Positions 24,755 to 33,840 of a stretch of 64,000 nucleotides of DNA are shown here, in pieces. Position 1 is the first letter of the stretch; every line of letters begins with the position of its first letter. A model generated the notes under the pieces. That model did not search any database, had not been told where the DNA came from, and was given only the letters and a program-made list of their open reading frames with translations. The DNA is from Vibrio tasmaniensis (GTDB lineage Bacteria; Pseudomonadota; Gammaproteobacteria; Enterobacterales; Vibrionaceae): assembly GCF_024347635.1 (NCBI RefSeq), contig NZ_AP025510.1, positions 2,604,001 through 2,668,000 of the forward strand. Reading direction: 5' to 3'. The position numbers and the translations under genes are program-made.

Positions 24755-24802
24755 ATGCACTCTCACTCTTTGTTTATTTTTGACTTCTTTTTTCTTCCGT
24801 AA
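24755..24802 (+). CDS. pheL: pheA leader peptide PheL, 15 residues
   Basis: Short frame ATG 24755 to TAA 24802, encoding MHSHSLFIFDFFFLP. Five of the last nine residues are Phe, including three in a row, as in E. coli PheL. Its stop is followed at once by the regulatory hairpins of an attenuator and 88 bp later by pheA. When charged tRNA-Phe is scarce the ribosome should stall on these codons. Too short to be called by most gene finders. Confidence 0.9.
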   Translation: MHSHSLFIFDFFFLP

Positions 24803-24877
24803 ATCGGAGGCTAAGTCGTTTTAGAAAAACAAGTCAAAAACGAACAAGAAGCCTCCCACACTAGGGGGGCTTTTTTA
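24803..24877 (+). promoter_or_regulatory. Phenylalanine attenuator of pheA
   Basis: Terminator: AAGCCTCCC (24849-24857), loop ACACTA, GGGGGGCTT (24864-24872), then T4. Antiterminator: GGAGGCT at 24806-24812, just after the pheL stop, is fully complementary to AGCCTCC at 24850-24856, the left arm of the terminator. A ribosome finishing pheL would cover GGAGGCT and allow termination; one stalled on Phe codons would leave it free and permit read-through. Confidence 0.88.
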
Positions 24878-24890
24878 TAAGGACACATTT

Positions 24891-26066
24891 ATGACTGACC
24901 GAACAATTTCACTAGATGATATCCGCCTTCGTCTTAATGATTTAGACGACGAACTCCTAAAATTACTTTCAGAGCGTCGTAAGCTAAGTATCGAAGTCGC
25001 TAAAAGCAAGGTAGAAACATCAAAACCCGTTCGTGATGCAGTACGAGAGCAACAACTACTAGTCAAACTGATCAACAACGGTAAAGACAAGTACGAATTG
25101 GATGCTCAGTACATTACTAAGCTGTTTCACACCATCATCGAAGATTCCGTTTTACTGCAGCAGTCATACTTACAAAACCTAGCGAATCCGCAAAGCCGTA
25201 AACCACTCGCTCGCGTTGCATTCTTAGGTTCTAAGGGATCGTATTCTCACCTTGCGAGCCGCGAATACTTCAGCCGCAAGAATATGGAATTGATTGAGCT
25301 GAACTGTAATCACTTCAAAGAAGTCGCATCGACTGTAGAATCAGGCCATGCCGACTATGGTGTACTGCCGATTGAGAACACCAGCTCAGGGTCAATTAAC
25401 GAAGTCTACGATCTGCTACAACACACAACGCTTTATATCGTTGGTGAACTGTCTCAACCAATTGAACACTGCTTGGTTGCAAAAAATGATATTCGTTTAG
25501 AAGACATCAAAACCCTCTATTCACACCCACAACCTCATCAACAATGCAGTGAGTTTTTAAGCCGCCTTAAAGATGTCAGCCTTGAATCTTGTGCAAGCAC
25601 AGCTGATGCTATGAAAAAGGTGAAAGTTCTAGAGGGGGATGATGTGGCAGCGATTGGTAATGCATCGAGCGGCAAGCTTTATGGACTTCAACCAATCCAA
25701 GGTAACATTGCAAACCAAACTGAGAACCACACTCGCTTCATCGTTGTGGCACGTAAGCCCGTTGAAGTATCAGCTCAAATCCCAGCTAAGACGACACTCA
25801 TCATGTCGACTTCTCAAGAAGCCGGTTCTTTGGTTGAAACACTGCTGATTCTGCAACGCTTAGGCATTAACATGACCAAGCTGGAATCTCGTCCTATCAT
25901 GGGTAACCCTTGGGAAGAGATGTTCTATGTCGATCTAGAAGCACATTTAGGCGCAGATAACATGCAACAAGCGATAACGGAACTAACAGCCATTACTCGT
26001 CATCTTAAAGTATTAGGTTGCTACCCAAGTGAGAACATTAAGGCGACTCAGGTTAAGTTGTCTTAG
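24891..26066 (+). CDS. pheA: Bifunctional chorismate mutase / prephenate dehydratase PheA
   Basis: P-protein: converts chorismate to prephenate and then to phenylpyruvate for Phe synthesis. Seen: an AroQ chorismate mutase domain (about 5-90, DDELLKLLSERRKLSIEVAKSK split here for length), a prephenate dehydratase domain (about 105-285, VAFLGSKGSYSH, GVLPIENTSSGSINEV, NHTRFIVVAR), and a C-terminal ACT regulatory domain (about 298-378) with the Phe-binding-type segment ESRPIMGNPWEEMFYVD. Length 391 against 386. Controlled by the upstream pheL attenuator; AAGGA precedes the ATG. Confidence 0.97.
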   Translation: MTDRTISLDDIRLRLNDLDDELLKLLSERRKLSIEVAKSKVETSKPVRDAVREQQLLVKLINNGKDKYELDAQYITKLFHTIIEDSVLLQQSYLQNLANPQSRKPLARVAFLGSKGSYSHLASREYFSRKNMELIELNCNHFKEVASTVESGHADYGVLPIENTSSGSINEVYDLLQHTTLYIVGELSQPIEHCLVAKNDIRLEDIKTLYSHPQPHQQCSEFLSRLKDVSLESCASTADAMKKVKVLEGDDVAAIGNASSGKLYGLQPIQGNIANQTENHTRFIVVARKPVEVSAQIPAKTTLIMSTSQEAGSLVETLLILQRLGINMTKLESRPIMGNPWEEMFYVDLEAHLGADNMQQAITELTAITRHLKVLGCYPSENIKATQVKLS

Positions 26067-26422
26067 CTTTTTATTATCTGACACTCGCTTTAACTGCCAC
26101 TAGCTTTTCACTAATTTAAGCATTTGGCCTACTACAGGCCAAATGCTTAAAGAAAGCAACAAATGGAGTCGTACTCGAACTAAGGAAGACTCAAAGTCTG
26201 TATACCTTAAAAATGAATTGGTTGTGTTACTGGTTCGCATTCCTATCCACTTCCATCATTCCCTTCCAACCTACTCCGACACCTTTTACTGATAATTTAA
26301 TCACTAAATACAAAAACTTAAAACCCAAACAAAACACTTCAAACACAATATAATTGATGGCGAGAACTGTCTAAATAACATAAACTTGCGTGCTAAATTT
26401 ATAAACCATGTTGTGAATAACC
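26067..26422. other. pheA downstream region with a perfect 15-bp inverted repeat
   Basis: Perfect inverted repeat TTAAGCATTTGGCCT / AGGCCAAATGCTTAA with a 5-base loop at 26116-26150, followed by AGAAAGC and no T run, so it is a weak intrinsic terminator or a protein site. The rest of the gap is AT-rich and should hold the promoter of the GGDEF/EAL gene; I see no other gene. Confidence 0.55.
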
Positions 26423-28801
26423 ATGAAGCTCAGTACTAAAATATTACTTGTGATTGCCCCCGTAATACTGCTCAGTACAGCGGCTTCTAGTTATATCATC
26501 TACTCCACGCAAAAAAGCAGCTTTATCAAACGTGAAGACAATGCGCTGCAATTAAGCATGGAAAAATTAGCCAGTTATTTTCAACAGTCTCGCTCTTTCC
26601 TCAACAGCTACTCTTATACCCTCGCCAATAGTGATCTGGTTAAGCGTTATTTTATGGTTGATGAAAGTACCGCCTCCCAACGTGAACTGGTTGATAACCT
26701 AAACGAAACGATTAAGTTACTGCAAGATGGTAACGACAGTTTTACAAGGGTCGCATTGCTTGATGGCGACCGAGCCCTTAAATATTACGCTGATAATACC
26801 AATGACCCTTTCGCAAAAATGGACCCCAAGATATTAGAGTTCATTGATCATCAATATCAAAAAACGTTAGCCCCTTCGAGCACCGACTATATACAGAATT
26901 CCCAAGGCGAAGGCGTATTAGTTCATTATGACGCTATTGATAAAAATACAGTTTCGATACCAACAAGCGCTCAACCCAACAATGTATTTTTTGTGGTTGT
27001 TTCTGTCTCTCTTGATAAGTTTAACTATCTTCGAAAACAGATAGAGTTCGACTATCAAACCAGCTTGTTCTTTACTCCTGCGTTGGTGACACAAGGGAGA
27101 GAGTTAACACAATCTATAAAGCTAGCACCTGAGCTCTACGCCACGCTCGATCCCGCACCATTACTATTAGACAACAAACTCAAATCTCTCTGGAATGAAC
27201 TCAGCCTATCCTTTGCCCTTTCTGCATTTGTCAGTGTTACCTTGCTGCTTATCCTGCTATCTCGCTGTGTAATAAACCCCATTACCCGTTTAGATAGACA
27301 GCTTCAAGAGGTTGAGAAAAAACAGAGAAAAAATATTGAGCGCCTAGGAACTAATGATGAACTAGGCCGCTTATCTCAGCGCTTTTATGATATGTACCAG
27401 GAGTTAGATGACACATATCAGCAGACTAAGTTGTTGGCAGAAAATGATCAGTTGACCCAAATAGCCAATAGGCACCAGTTTCAAACCTTCGTCCAGAAGT
27501 CGCTGTCGAAACCAAGTTCGAATACCGAAACCTGGGTTCTCTACTTTGATTTAGATAACTTCAAATTTGTGAACGACAAATACGGACATCAAATCGGCGA
27601 CTCAATCCTGGTCAGTTTTGCTCAGCGTATTTCCGATATTTGTAACCACTATAAAACAGAATTAGACGCCCACTGTCTTCCCGCCCGACTTTCTGGAGAC
27701 GAGTTCGTTGTATACATTAATGCTCCAACTCACAAAGAAAATATCGCGCATCGATTTTCGAATGATTTACTCACACCAATACAAAAAGGGTTTGTTACCG
27801 AATCAGGCAATTTCCCGATTACGGTCAGTATTGGTATCGCGACCCACCCGAATGATGGCGATACAATCGAGAAGCTTCTCTCGAATGCTGATACCGCGAT
27901 GTATCAAGCCAAACGTGCGGGTAAAAACCAGTTCGCAGATTACTCGTTAGACTTAGATAAAACCATTCAGCGCCAAGCCAGTATTGAGAGCGCCCTTCGA
28001 GAAAATAACTTTGATGAAGAGTTTAAGCTCGTTTATATGCCTTACATGGATTCAACCGGAAGCTATGTTATTGGCGTTGAGGTATTGTTACGTTGGCATT
28101 CGAAACACCTTGGTTTGGTACCACCCGATGAATTCATACCTATTGCTGAACAAACCGGACTATTTGAATTAATTGATCGCTGGGTGATCCAGAATGCCTT
28201 TGCTTCGTTTCATCGACTTCAAGATCAATTCGATCACTCAATTCAGCTATCGATTAACTTATCTTCAGCTGGAATTAAAACCACTCACCTTGCCGATTTC
28301 ATCAAAGAGCATGCGAAAATCAATCAGATTCCACCAAGCTTGATCGACTTTGAAATTACAGAAACCTTTTACTCAAACTCTCAAGGTTTCCCATTACTTA
28401 ACCAGTTATCATACATGGGCTATAGATTGGCAATTGACGACTTTGGTTCTGGTTACACCTCCATCACTCAACTGGTTCAGTATCCAACTCAAAAGATCAA
28501 ATTGGATAAAACCTTTTTAGACACCTTGATTAAGACAGATAACCAGAACATAGTGAAACCCATTATCGGGCTATGTCACGCGCAAGGAAAAAAGGTCACA
28601 GCCGAAGGCATTGAAACTCAATACATGCATAAGTGGTTGCAAGATGCTCAGTGCGATATGCTGCAAGGCTATTATTTTGGTAAACCGATGCCATTAGAAG
28701 AGCTGCCTGAATGGTACCGACAGCATCAAATCAATTTTGTCGATAAAAAAAAGAATCCACCACATGAAATCTGTAATCATTGCATCGCTGAACCCAGCTA
28801 A
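26423..28801 (+). CDS. Membrane GGDEF/EAL c-di-GMP signalling protein
   Basis: 792 residues. Seen: an N-terminal membrane helix (KILLVIAPVILLSTAASSYIIY split: KILLVIAPVILLST, AASSYIIY), a periplasmic sensor region to about 255, a second helix (ALSAFVSVTLLLILLS), a HAMP-like linker, a GGDEF domain with SGDEF in place of GGDEF (about 423), and an EAL domain (about 530-780) with EVL for EAL. EAL catalytic residues look intact: Glu in EVLLRW, INLSSAG, FEITET, DDFGSGYTS, KLDKTF, TAEGIE and GYYFGKPM. SGDEF is usually compatible with cyclase activity, but the net direction cannot be told. The 3' end overlaps yjjX by 38 bp. Confidence 0.92.
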   Translation: MKLSTKILLVIAPVILLSTAASSYIIYSTQKSSFIKREDNALQLSMEKLASYFQQSRSFLNSYSYTLANSDLVKRYFMVDESTASQRELVDNLNETIKLLQDGNDSFTRVALLDGDRALKYYADNTNDPFAKMDPKILEFIDHQYQKTLAPSSTDYIQNSQGEGVLVHYDAIDKNTVSIPTSAQPNNVFFVVVSVSLDKFNYLRKQIEFDYQTSLFFTPALVTQGRELTQSIKLAPELYATLDPAPLLLDNKLKSLWNELSLSFALSAFVSVTLLLILLSRCVINPITRLDRQLQEVEKKQRKNIERLGTNDELGRLSQRFYDMYQELDDTYQQTKLLAENDQLTQIANRHQFQTFVQKSLSKPSSNTETWVLYFDLDNFKFVNDKYGHQIGDSILVSFAQRISDICNHYKTELDAHCLPARLSGDEFVVYINAPTHKENIAHRFSNDLLTPIQKGFVTESGNFPITVSIGIATHPNDGDTIEKLLSNADTAMYQAKRAGKNQFADYSLDLDKTIQRQASIESALRENNFDEEFKLVYMPYMDSTGSYVIGVEVLLRWHSKHLGLVPPDEFIPIAEQTGLFELIDRWVIQNAFASFHRLQDQFDHSIQLSINLSSAGIKTTHLADFIKEHAKINQIPPSLIDFEITETFYSNSQGFPLLNQLSYMGYRLAIDDFGSGYTSITQLVQYPTQKIKLDKTFLDTLIKTDNQNIVKPIIGLCHAQGKKVTAEGIETQYMHKWLQDAQCDMLQGYYFGKPMPLEELPEWYRQHQINFVDKKKNPPHEICNHCIAEPS

Positions 28802-29285
28802 AATTAACGCCGTAAAAAGTGCATTCTTATCGGCTTTTCCTGATACTCAGTTTGATTTCAAAGGCATCAGCGTCCCTAGTGGCGTTGCCGATCAACCAAT
28901 GAGTAATGAAGAAACCTACCAAGGTGCCGTAAATCGTGTTCACAACACGCTCCAAGCTCAGCCTAATGCTGACTTTTATGTGGGATTAGAAGCTGGGATA
29001 GAAAAAAACGTTACCTTTGCATGGATGGTGATCGAAGCAAACGGCCAACGTGGTGAGTCGCGTTCAGCAAGCCTCATGCTGCCACCTGCCGTGCTTGAAA
29101 AACTAGAGCATGCGAACGAGTTAGGGGATGTGATGGATGAAGTGTTTGGCACCGATAATATCAAACAGAAAGGCGGTGCGATTGGCCTACTGACACATAA
29201 CCAACTGTCACGCAGCTCTGTCTATCATCAGGCTTTAATTTTAGCGCTGATCCCATTTGTGAACCCTGAGCACTTTCCTATCTAG
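28764..29285 (+). CDS. yjjX: Inosine/xanthosine triphosphatase YjjX
   Basis: Hydrolyses non-canonical ITP/XTP in the nucleotide pool. Seen: the N-terminal MKSVIIASLNPAKINAVKSA, the core FYVGLEAGI and AWMVIE segments and the C-terminal GAIGLLTHNQLSRSSVYHQA signature of the family. Length 173. The start ATG 28764 matches family N-termini, although an in-frame TTG lies further upstream. It lies 38 bp inside the end of the GGDEF/EAL gene, in another frame, which implies translational coupling. In E. coli yjjX is next to trpR and slt, as here. Confidence 0.92.
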   Translation: MKSVIIASLNPAKINAVKSAFLSAFPDTQFDFKGISVPSGVADQPMSNEETYQGAVNRVHNTLQAQPNADFYVGLEAGIEKNVTFAWMVIEANGQRGESRSASLMLPPAVLEKLEHANELGDVMDEVFGTDNIKQKGGAIGLLTHNQLSRSSVYHQALILALIPFVNPEHFPI

Positions 29286-29330
29286 AGCTTCGCCAAACTT
29301 CGAAAGACTCTGAGAATAATCATCAGAAAC

Positions 29331-29359
29331 AAAAACGCTAACATTCAGTTAGCGTTTTT
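29331..29359 (+). terminator. yjjX terminator, bidirectional
   Basis: Stem AAAAACGCTAAC/GTTAGCGTTTTT with a 5-nt loop. It separates the convergent genes yjjX and trpR and works for both. Confidence 0.9.
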
Positions 29360-29401
29360 ATCGAATTCATATACGCACTATTTAGTGGTTGCTTAACTTC
29401 G

Positions 29402-29698
29402 TTATTGTTTTAGCAATAGATCGGCGATCACTGATTTCTCTTGTTCAGATTTGGCCTTTAACTCATTCGAGCCTCTGGTTATCGTCGCGACGCCTACTCC
29501 CAGCATTTGACTCACCTGTCGTTGCGACATCTCACCTTTCATCAGTTCACAAAAGATATTAATTCGAGCAACCAAAGCATCTCGCTCGTCTGGTGTCATC
29601 ATCATGGTCAACAATAGTTCATGCTGATCTTTTTCGACAGCCGTCTTTACCAAGTCCATCAGTTGTTGCCAATTCTCATATTCAGGTTGTGATGCCAT
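29402..29698 (-). CDS. trpR: Trp operon repressor TrpR
   Basis: All-helical Trp-dependent repressor. 98 residues against 108 in E. coli. Seen: the dimer-forming N-terminal helices, LLTMMMTPDERDALVARINI, and the helix-turn-helix QRQVSQMLGVGVATITRGSN at about residues 58-77. It is downstream of slt in the same direction but separated by a terminator hairpin, so it probably has its own promoter in the 100 bp upstream. I did not find a convincing TrpR operator there. Confidence 0.95.
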   Translation of the reverse strand: MASQPEYENWQQLMDLVKTAVEKDQHELLLTMMMTPDERDALVARINIFCELMKGEMSQRQVSQMLGVGVATITRGSNELKAKSEQEKSVIADLLLKQ

Positions 29699-29794
29699 AT
29701 CTCTACACTTACTTTTAAATTCTGACTTTAAAGAGTCGCTTAACGATTGAAAGCGTTGAACACTTTATACCGAAATACTTGATGTGATCCAATG

Positions 29795-29839
29795 TAAAAA
29801 GGCAGTAAGTCGAAATGGTTCGCACTCACTGCCTTTAAT
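29795..29839 (-). terminator. slt terminator
   Basis: Leftward stem AAAGGCAGTGAGTGCGAA with TTCGACTTACTGCCTTT (two mismatches), followed by TTTTT, 32 bp after the slt stop. Confidence 0.75.
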
Positions 29840-29870
29840 ATTACTCAGCTTGGAGAAAAATGCAGAAAAC

Positions 29871-31820
29871 TTAGTATTTCGTTTTTGCCTCATGGGGTGC
29901 CAAAAACGTCCCTTTCTCACCCAAGATATCTCGATAGTAAGTCTCAAACATCAAGATATTCTGAACGTAACCACGAGTCTCTTTGAATGGAATCATTTCG
30001 ATAAAAGCAAATGCATCGAGCTTTTCATTACTGCGTGATCGCCACTGTTTCACACGACTAGGGCCTGCATTATACGCGGCAAATGCGAAGATGCGGTTAT
30101 CATCATACTGAGCAAGTAAGCCATCTAAATAATGACTGCCTATCTCAATATTCTTACCTACATCATAAAGATCATCGCTACCCTGATACTTAATACTATG
30201 TTTTTTAGCCGTATACTGAGCTGTCTTCGGCATAATTTGCATGATACCGCGTGCGCCAACAGGAGAGCGAGCCTCAGAATCCATCGCACTCTCTTGTCTC
30301 GCTAAAGACATCAAGGTGATTGGGTCAATATCATGCTTTTCAGCATAGAAGTTAAACCACCACTTATGAGCAACCGGGAAACGTAAGGCTATGTTACCCC
30401 ACATTTTCGCCGAGATACTGGCCGTTACCGTTAGGTGATTCCAACGCTGTGTCGCAGCATGAGCAGCAAGCATCGCTTTTTGATCGTTGTCTGCATTGGC
30501 TAACAACCAGCGCCATTCACTCTTTGCAGCCGCTATTTTATCTCGTTCAATCAGCTCACCGATACGAACCAAAGAAGTGTCGAATGGTTTTACGGTTTCC
30601 GCATTGTATTTTAATGTTGATGTAGGGTAATGAACTGGCTTACCTAATTGCTTAGCGGCGGCCACACTGTAGAAATTACGCTGACCCAAAATGTCAGATA
30701 AACGTTTGTTCCCATTAGCGGTGTTCCCCGTAGCAATCTCCGCTCTACCTAACCAATACTGCCAACGAAGCGAAGCTTGATGTTTATCATCTAAGCGTGC
30801 TATCCACTCTTTTAAGCCCGTCCAATCGGCATGTTGAATAGCCAAACGAGCACGTCGCTCAAGCAAAACTTGCTTTGATGAACTCGCGAGCATTTTGTCT
30901 CGCCACGCTACCAACTCTTCAGAGTCAGTATTGATCAAGCGAAACGTTAAGTAATCCGCGAGATCTTGAGATTGCTCTTTCGACAATTTCTGAGCCTTGA
31001 CGACACCATCAAACACCTCTTGAGCACTGCTTGCCGACTTCCTCGCTAGCTTCTCGAAAGCAAACTCGGTTTGAGCTTGGTAAAATTCATTCACTTGATG
31101 CTTCTTGGCAAATACGAGCACATCTTCAGGCTTGTTGTACAACGCCTTCATCTGCTTCGCTTGAGTAATTGACTCATCATGATCTAATTGCTTGATCAGA
31201 TAGGTCATTAACTTGCCATTTCGTTTATCAAACGCCAATAGCATTCGCTGTAATATCAGTTCATCCGTTCTCAAACCCGCTTCATCCCAACTTTCGAAGA
31301 GCGGGTCGCAGCTATCATCGACACCATTGCCACTTAACCAAAGTTGTTTCGCACCTTTAAAGGCGAGATCTTGATTGCCTTGTTCATAATTAGCGCGGTA
31401 ATAGATACATTGATATTTTTCACCAACAGGCTCTTTGGTTTGAAACTCAAGGATGGTCTTCCACTGTTTTTGAGCCGCCAATAAATCTAAATAAGGCGCT
31501 CGTATACGATTGGAAAACGGCAGTGCTTTGTTCTCTTCAATAAAAGCATCCACCTCGCTTGGCGTTCGATCACCTAAGCCCAATAAAAAGGCGCGATAAT
31601 CAGTGTAAGGAGTTAACGGGTATGTTTGAATTTTGTTACGAAGTGCTGAATAAGCGTTTAGGTCACGGTTATCTAAAACCTCTTGCGCTCTGTCATAAAC
31701 ATCACGCTGCATTTCAAGCTCGGTAGCATTACTGGCCATAGCCATCGGAGCCTGTGAAAATGAAAACAAAATTGCCGATGCAGCGACAGCAATTTTCGTA
31801 TTACCAATGCGGAAAAACAT
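29871..31820 (-). CDS. slt: Soluble lytic murein transglycosylase Slt
   Basis: Periplasmic enzyme (Slt70 type) cleaving peptidoglycan strands to 1,6-anhydroMurNAc ends. Seen: a signal peptide ending near APMAMA, a long alpha-helical superhelical region (about 35-470), and the C-terminal SLT domain with catalytic Glu in ARQESAMDSEA, then GARGIMQIMPKTA and AYNAGPSRVKQW. The start is ATG 31820, with AAGGA 9 nt upstream, rather than the in-frame ATG 57 bp earlier, which would put a charged stretch before the signal peptide. Length 649. Its anhydro products feed the NagZ/AnmK/MurQ recycling genes further on. Confidence 0.95.
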   Translation of the reverse strand: MFFRIGNTKIAVAASAILFSFSQAPMAMASNATELEMQRDVYDRAQEVLDNRDLNAYSALRNKIQTYPLTPYTDYRAFLLGLGDRTPSEVDAFIEENKALPFSNRIRAPYLDLLAAQKQWKTILEFQTKEPVGEKYQCIYYRANYEQGNQDLAFKGAKQLWLSGNGVDDSCDPLFESWDEAGLRTDELILQRMLLAFDKRNGKLMTYLIKQLDHDESITQAKQMKALYNKPEDVLVFAKKHQVNEFYQAQTEFAFEKLARKSASSAQEVFDGVVKAQKLSKEQSQDLADYLTFRLINTDSEELVAWRDKMLASSSKQVLLERRARLAIQHADWTGLKEWIARLDDKHQASLRWQYWLGRAEIATGNTANGNKRLSDILGQRNFYSVAAAKQLGKPVHYPTSTLKYNAETVKPFDTSLVRIGELIERDKIAAAKSEWRWLLANADNDQKAMLAAHAATQRWNHLTVTASISAKMWGNIALRFPVAHKWWFNFYAEKHDIDPITLMSLARQESAMDSEARSPVGARGIMQIMPKTAQYTAKKHSIKYQGSDDLYDVGKNIEIGSHYLDGLLAQYDDNRIFAFAAYNAGPSRVKQWRSRSNEKLDAFAFIEMIPFKETRGYVQNILMFETYYRDILGEKGTFLAPHEAKTKY

Positions 31821-31900
31821 TCGCTCTTTCCTTAGTGCGTGTATGAATACGTGAAGTCTATTTACGCCCGACATCACATCAAATGTAAAGGATTTGAGTG

Positions 31901-31919
31901 TAAATATTGTTAATATTTA
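31901..31919. promoter_or_regulatory. Perfect 8-bp inverted repeat between slt and ettA
   Basis: TAAATATT-GTT-AATATTTA, flanked by GTG and ACAC so the symmetry extends. It lies 81 bp upstream of slt and 165 bp upstream of ettA. Probably an operator or simply an AT-rich palindrome; no regulator is assigned. Confidence 0.35.
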
Positions 31920-32083
31920 ACACATCGCCTCAGAAGCCTATTAAATAAAGCTTTACTGATTATTGTGACAATAATAGGTGAGGATTAGTTCAAGAATGGC
32001 TTTTCTACCCAAGGAGTAACATCTTTGAGGATATTGGTATAAAATAGCAAACAATTTTGAACAATAATTAGGATCGATCGGCA

Positions 32084-33751
32084 ATGGCTGAATACGTATA
32101 TACCATGTCTCGGGTGAGCAAAACTGTTCCACCTAAGCGTCAAATTCTTAAAGACATTTCTCTTAGCTTTTTTCCTGGCGCTAAAATCGGTGTTTTGGGT
32201 CTAAATGGTTCAGGTAAATCTACCCTACTACGTATCATGGCTGGTATTGATACTGATATTGATGGTGAAGCACGTGCACAACAAGGTCTTAAAGTCGGTT
32301 ACCTACCTCAAGAACCTGTACTAGACGAATCAAAAACCGTTCGTGAAATCGTAGAAGAAGCGGTTTCAGATGTTGCTGACGCACTTAAGCGCATCGACGC
32401 AGTATATGCCGCTTACGCAGAACCTGATGCAGATTTCGATGCATTAGCGAAAGAGCAAGGTGAGCTTGAAGCACTGATCCAAGCAAAAGACGGTCATAAC
32501 CTAGAAACAGCTCTAGAGCGAGCTGCAGATGCACTTCGTCTTCCTGAGTGGGATGCGAAAATCGAATTCCTGTCAGGTGGTGAACGTCGTCGTGTTGCTA
32601 TCTGTCGTCTACTTCTTGAGAAGCCTGACATGCTGCTTCTTGATGAACCAACCAACCACTTGGATGCAGAATCAGTTGCTTGGCTTGAGCACTTCCTTGT
32701 TGATTACAGCGGTACTGTTGTGGCAATTACCCACGACCGTTACTTCCTAGACAACGCTGCAGGTTGGATTCTAGAACTTGACCGTGGTGAAGGTATCCCA
32801 TGGGAAGGTAACTACACTTCTTGGCTAGAACAAAAAGATGAGCGTTTGAAGCAAGAAAAAGCTGGCGAAAGCGCACGTCAAAAAACGATTGAGAAAGAAC
32901 TTGAATGGGTTCGTCAAAACCCTAAAGGTCGTCAAGCTAAGTCTAAAGCTCGTATGGCTCGTTTTGAAGAAATGACGACTGGCCAATACCAGAAGCGTAA
33001 CGAAACCAACGAATTGTTCATCCCACCAGGTGAGCGTTTGGGTGACAAGGTACTTGAAGTTAAGAACCTAACTAAGTCATTTGGTGATCGCGTTCTTATC
33101 GACGACCTATCATTCAGCATGCCTAAAGGCGCTATCGTCGGTATCGTTGGTGCCAACGGTGCGGGTAAATCAACACTGTTTAAGATGTTAAGTGGCGCTG
33201 AACAACCAGATTCAGGCACAGTTGAACTTGGCGAAACGGTTAAGCTTGCTTCTGTTGATCAGTTCCGTGACAGCATGGACGACACAAAAACAGTATTCCA
33301 AGAGATCTCTGAAGGCGCTGATATCATTAAGATCAACAACTTCGAAATCCCTGCTCGTGCATACTGTTCTCGTTTCAACTTCAAAGGCAACGACCAACAG
33401 AAGATCATCGGTCAGCTTTCAGGTGGTGAACGCAACCGTGTTCACCTAGCGAAACTGCTAAAAGCGGGTGGTAACGTACTGCTACTCGATGAACCAACCA
33501 ATGACCTTGATGTTGAAACACTACGTGCTCTTGAAGAAGCTCTGCTTGAGTTCCCTGGTTGTGCAATGGTTATCTCGCATGACCGTTGGTTCCTTGACCG
33601 TATTGCGACCCATATCTTAGACTACCGTGATGAAGGTCAAGTTAACTTCTACGAAGGTAACTATACTGAGTACACAGAGTGGCTGAAAAAGACTCTAGGT
33701 GCACAAGCGGCAGAACCTCACCGCATCAAATACAAACGTATTGCAAAGTAA
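32084..33751 (+). CDS. ettA: Energy-dependent translational throttle EttA (ABC-F)
   Basis: Ribosome E-site ABC-F ATPase gating translation according to ATP/ADP. 555 residues, matching E. coli EttA. Seen: two ABC cassettes, Walker A GLNGSGKST (about 44) and GANGAGKST (about 358), signatures LSGGERRR and LSGGERNR, Walker B LLLDEPTNHLD and LLLDEPTNDLD, the arm insertion in the first cassette (about 95-140), the P-site-interacting linker (QNPKGRQAKSKARMARFEEM) and no membrane domain. Divergent from slt. Confidence 0.97.
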   Translation: MAEYVYTMSRVSKTVPPKRQILKDISLSFFPGAKIGVLGLNGSGKSTLLRIMAGIDTDIDGEARAQQGLKVGYLPQEPVLDESKTVREIVEEAVSDVADALKRIDAVYAAYAEPDADFDALAKEQGELEALIQAKDGHNLETALERAADALRLPEWDAKIEFLSGGERRRVAICRLLLEKPDMLLLDEPTNHLDAESVAWLEHFLVDYSGTVVAITHDRYFLDNAAGWILELDRGEGIPWEGNYTSWLEQKDERLKQEKAGESARQKTIEKELEWVRQNPKGRQAKSKARMARFEEMTTGQYQKRNETNELFIPPGERLGDKVLEVKNLTKSFGDRVLIDDLSFSMPKGAIVGIVGANGAGKSTLFKMLSGAEQPDSGTVELGETVKLASVDQFRDSMDDTKTVFQEISEGADIIKINNFEIPARAYCSRFNFKGNDQQKIIGQLSGGERNRVHLAKLLKAGGNVLLLDEPTNDLDVETLRALEEALLEFPGCAMVISHDRWFLDRIATHILDYRDEGQVNFYEGNYTEYTEWLKKTLGAQAAEPHRIKYKRIAK

Positions 33752-33840
33752 ATAAGCTTGTATTTTGAACAAAGGCCGCGATAATAGCGGCCTTTGATAT
33801 ATCTGGTTATATGCTACGTATTGATATAGAGAGATTAGTT

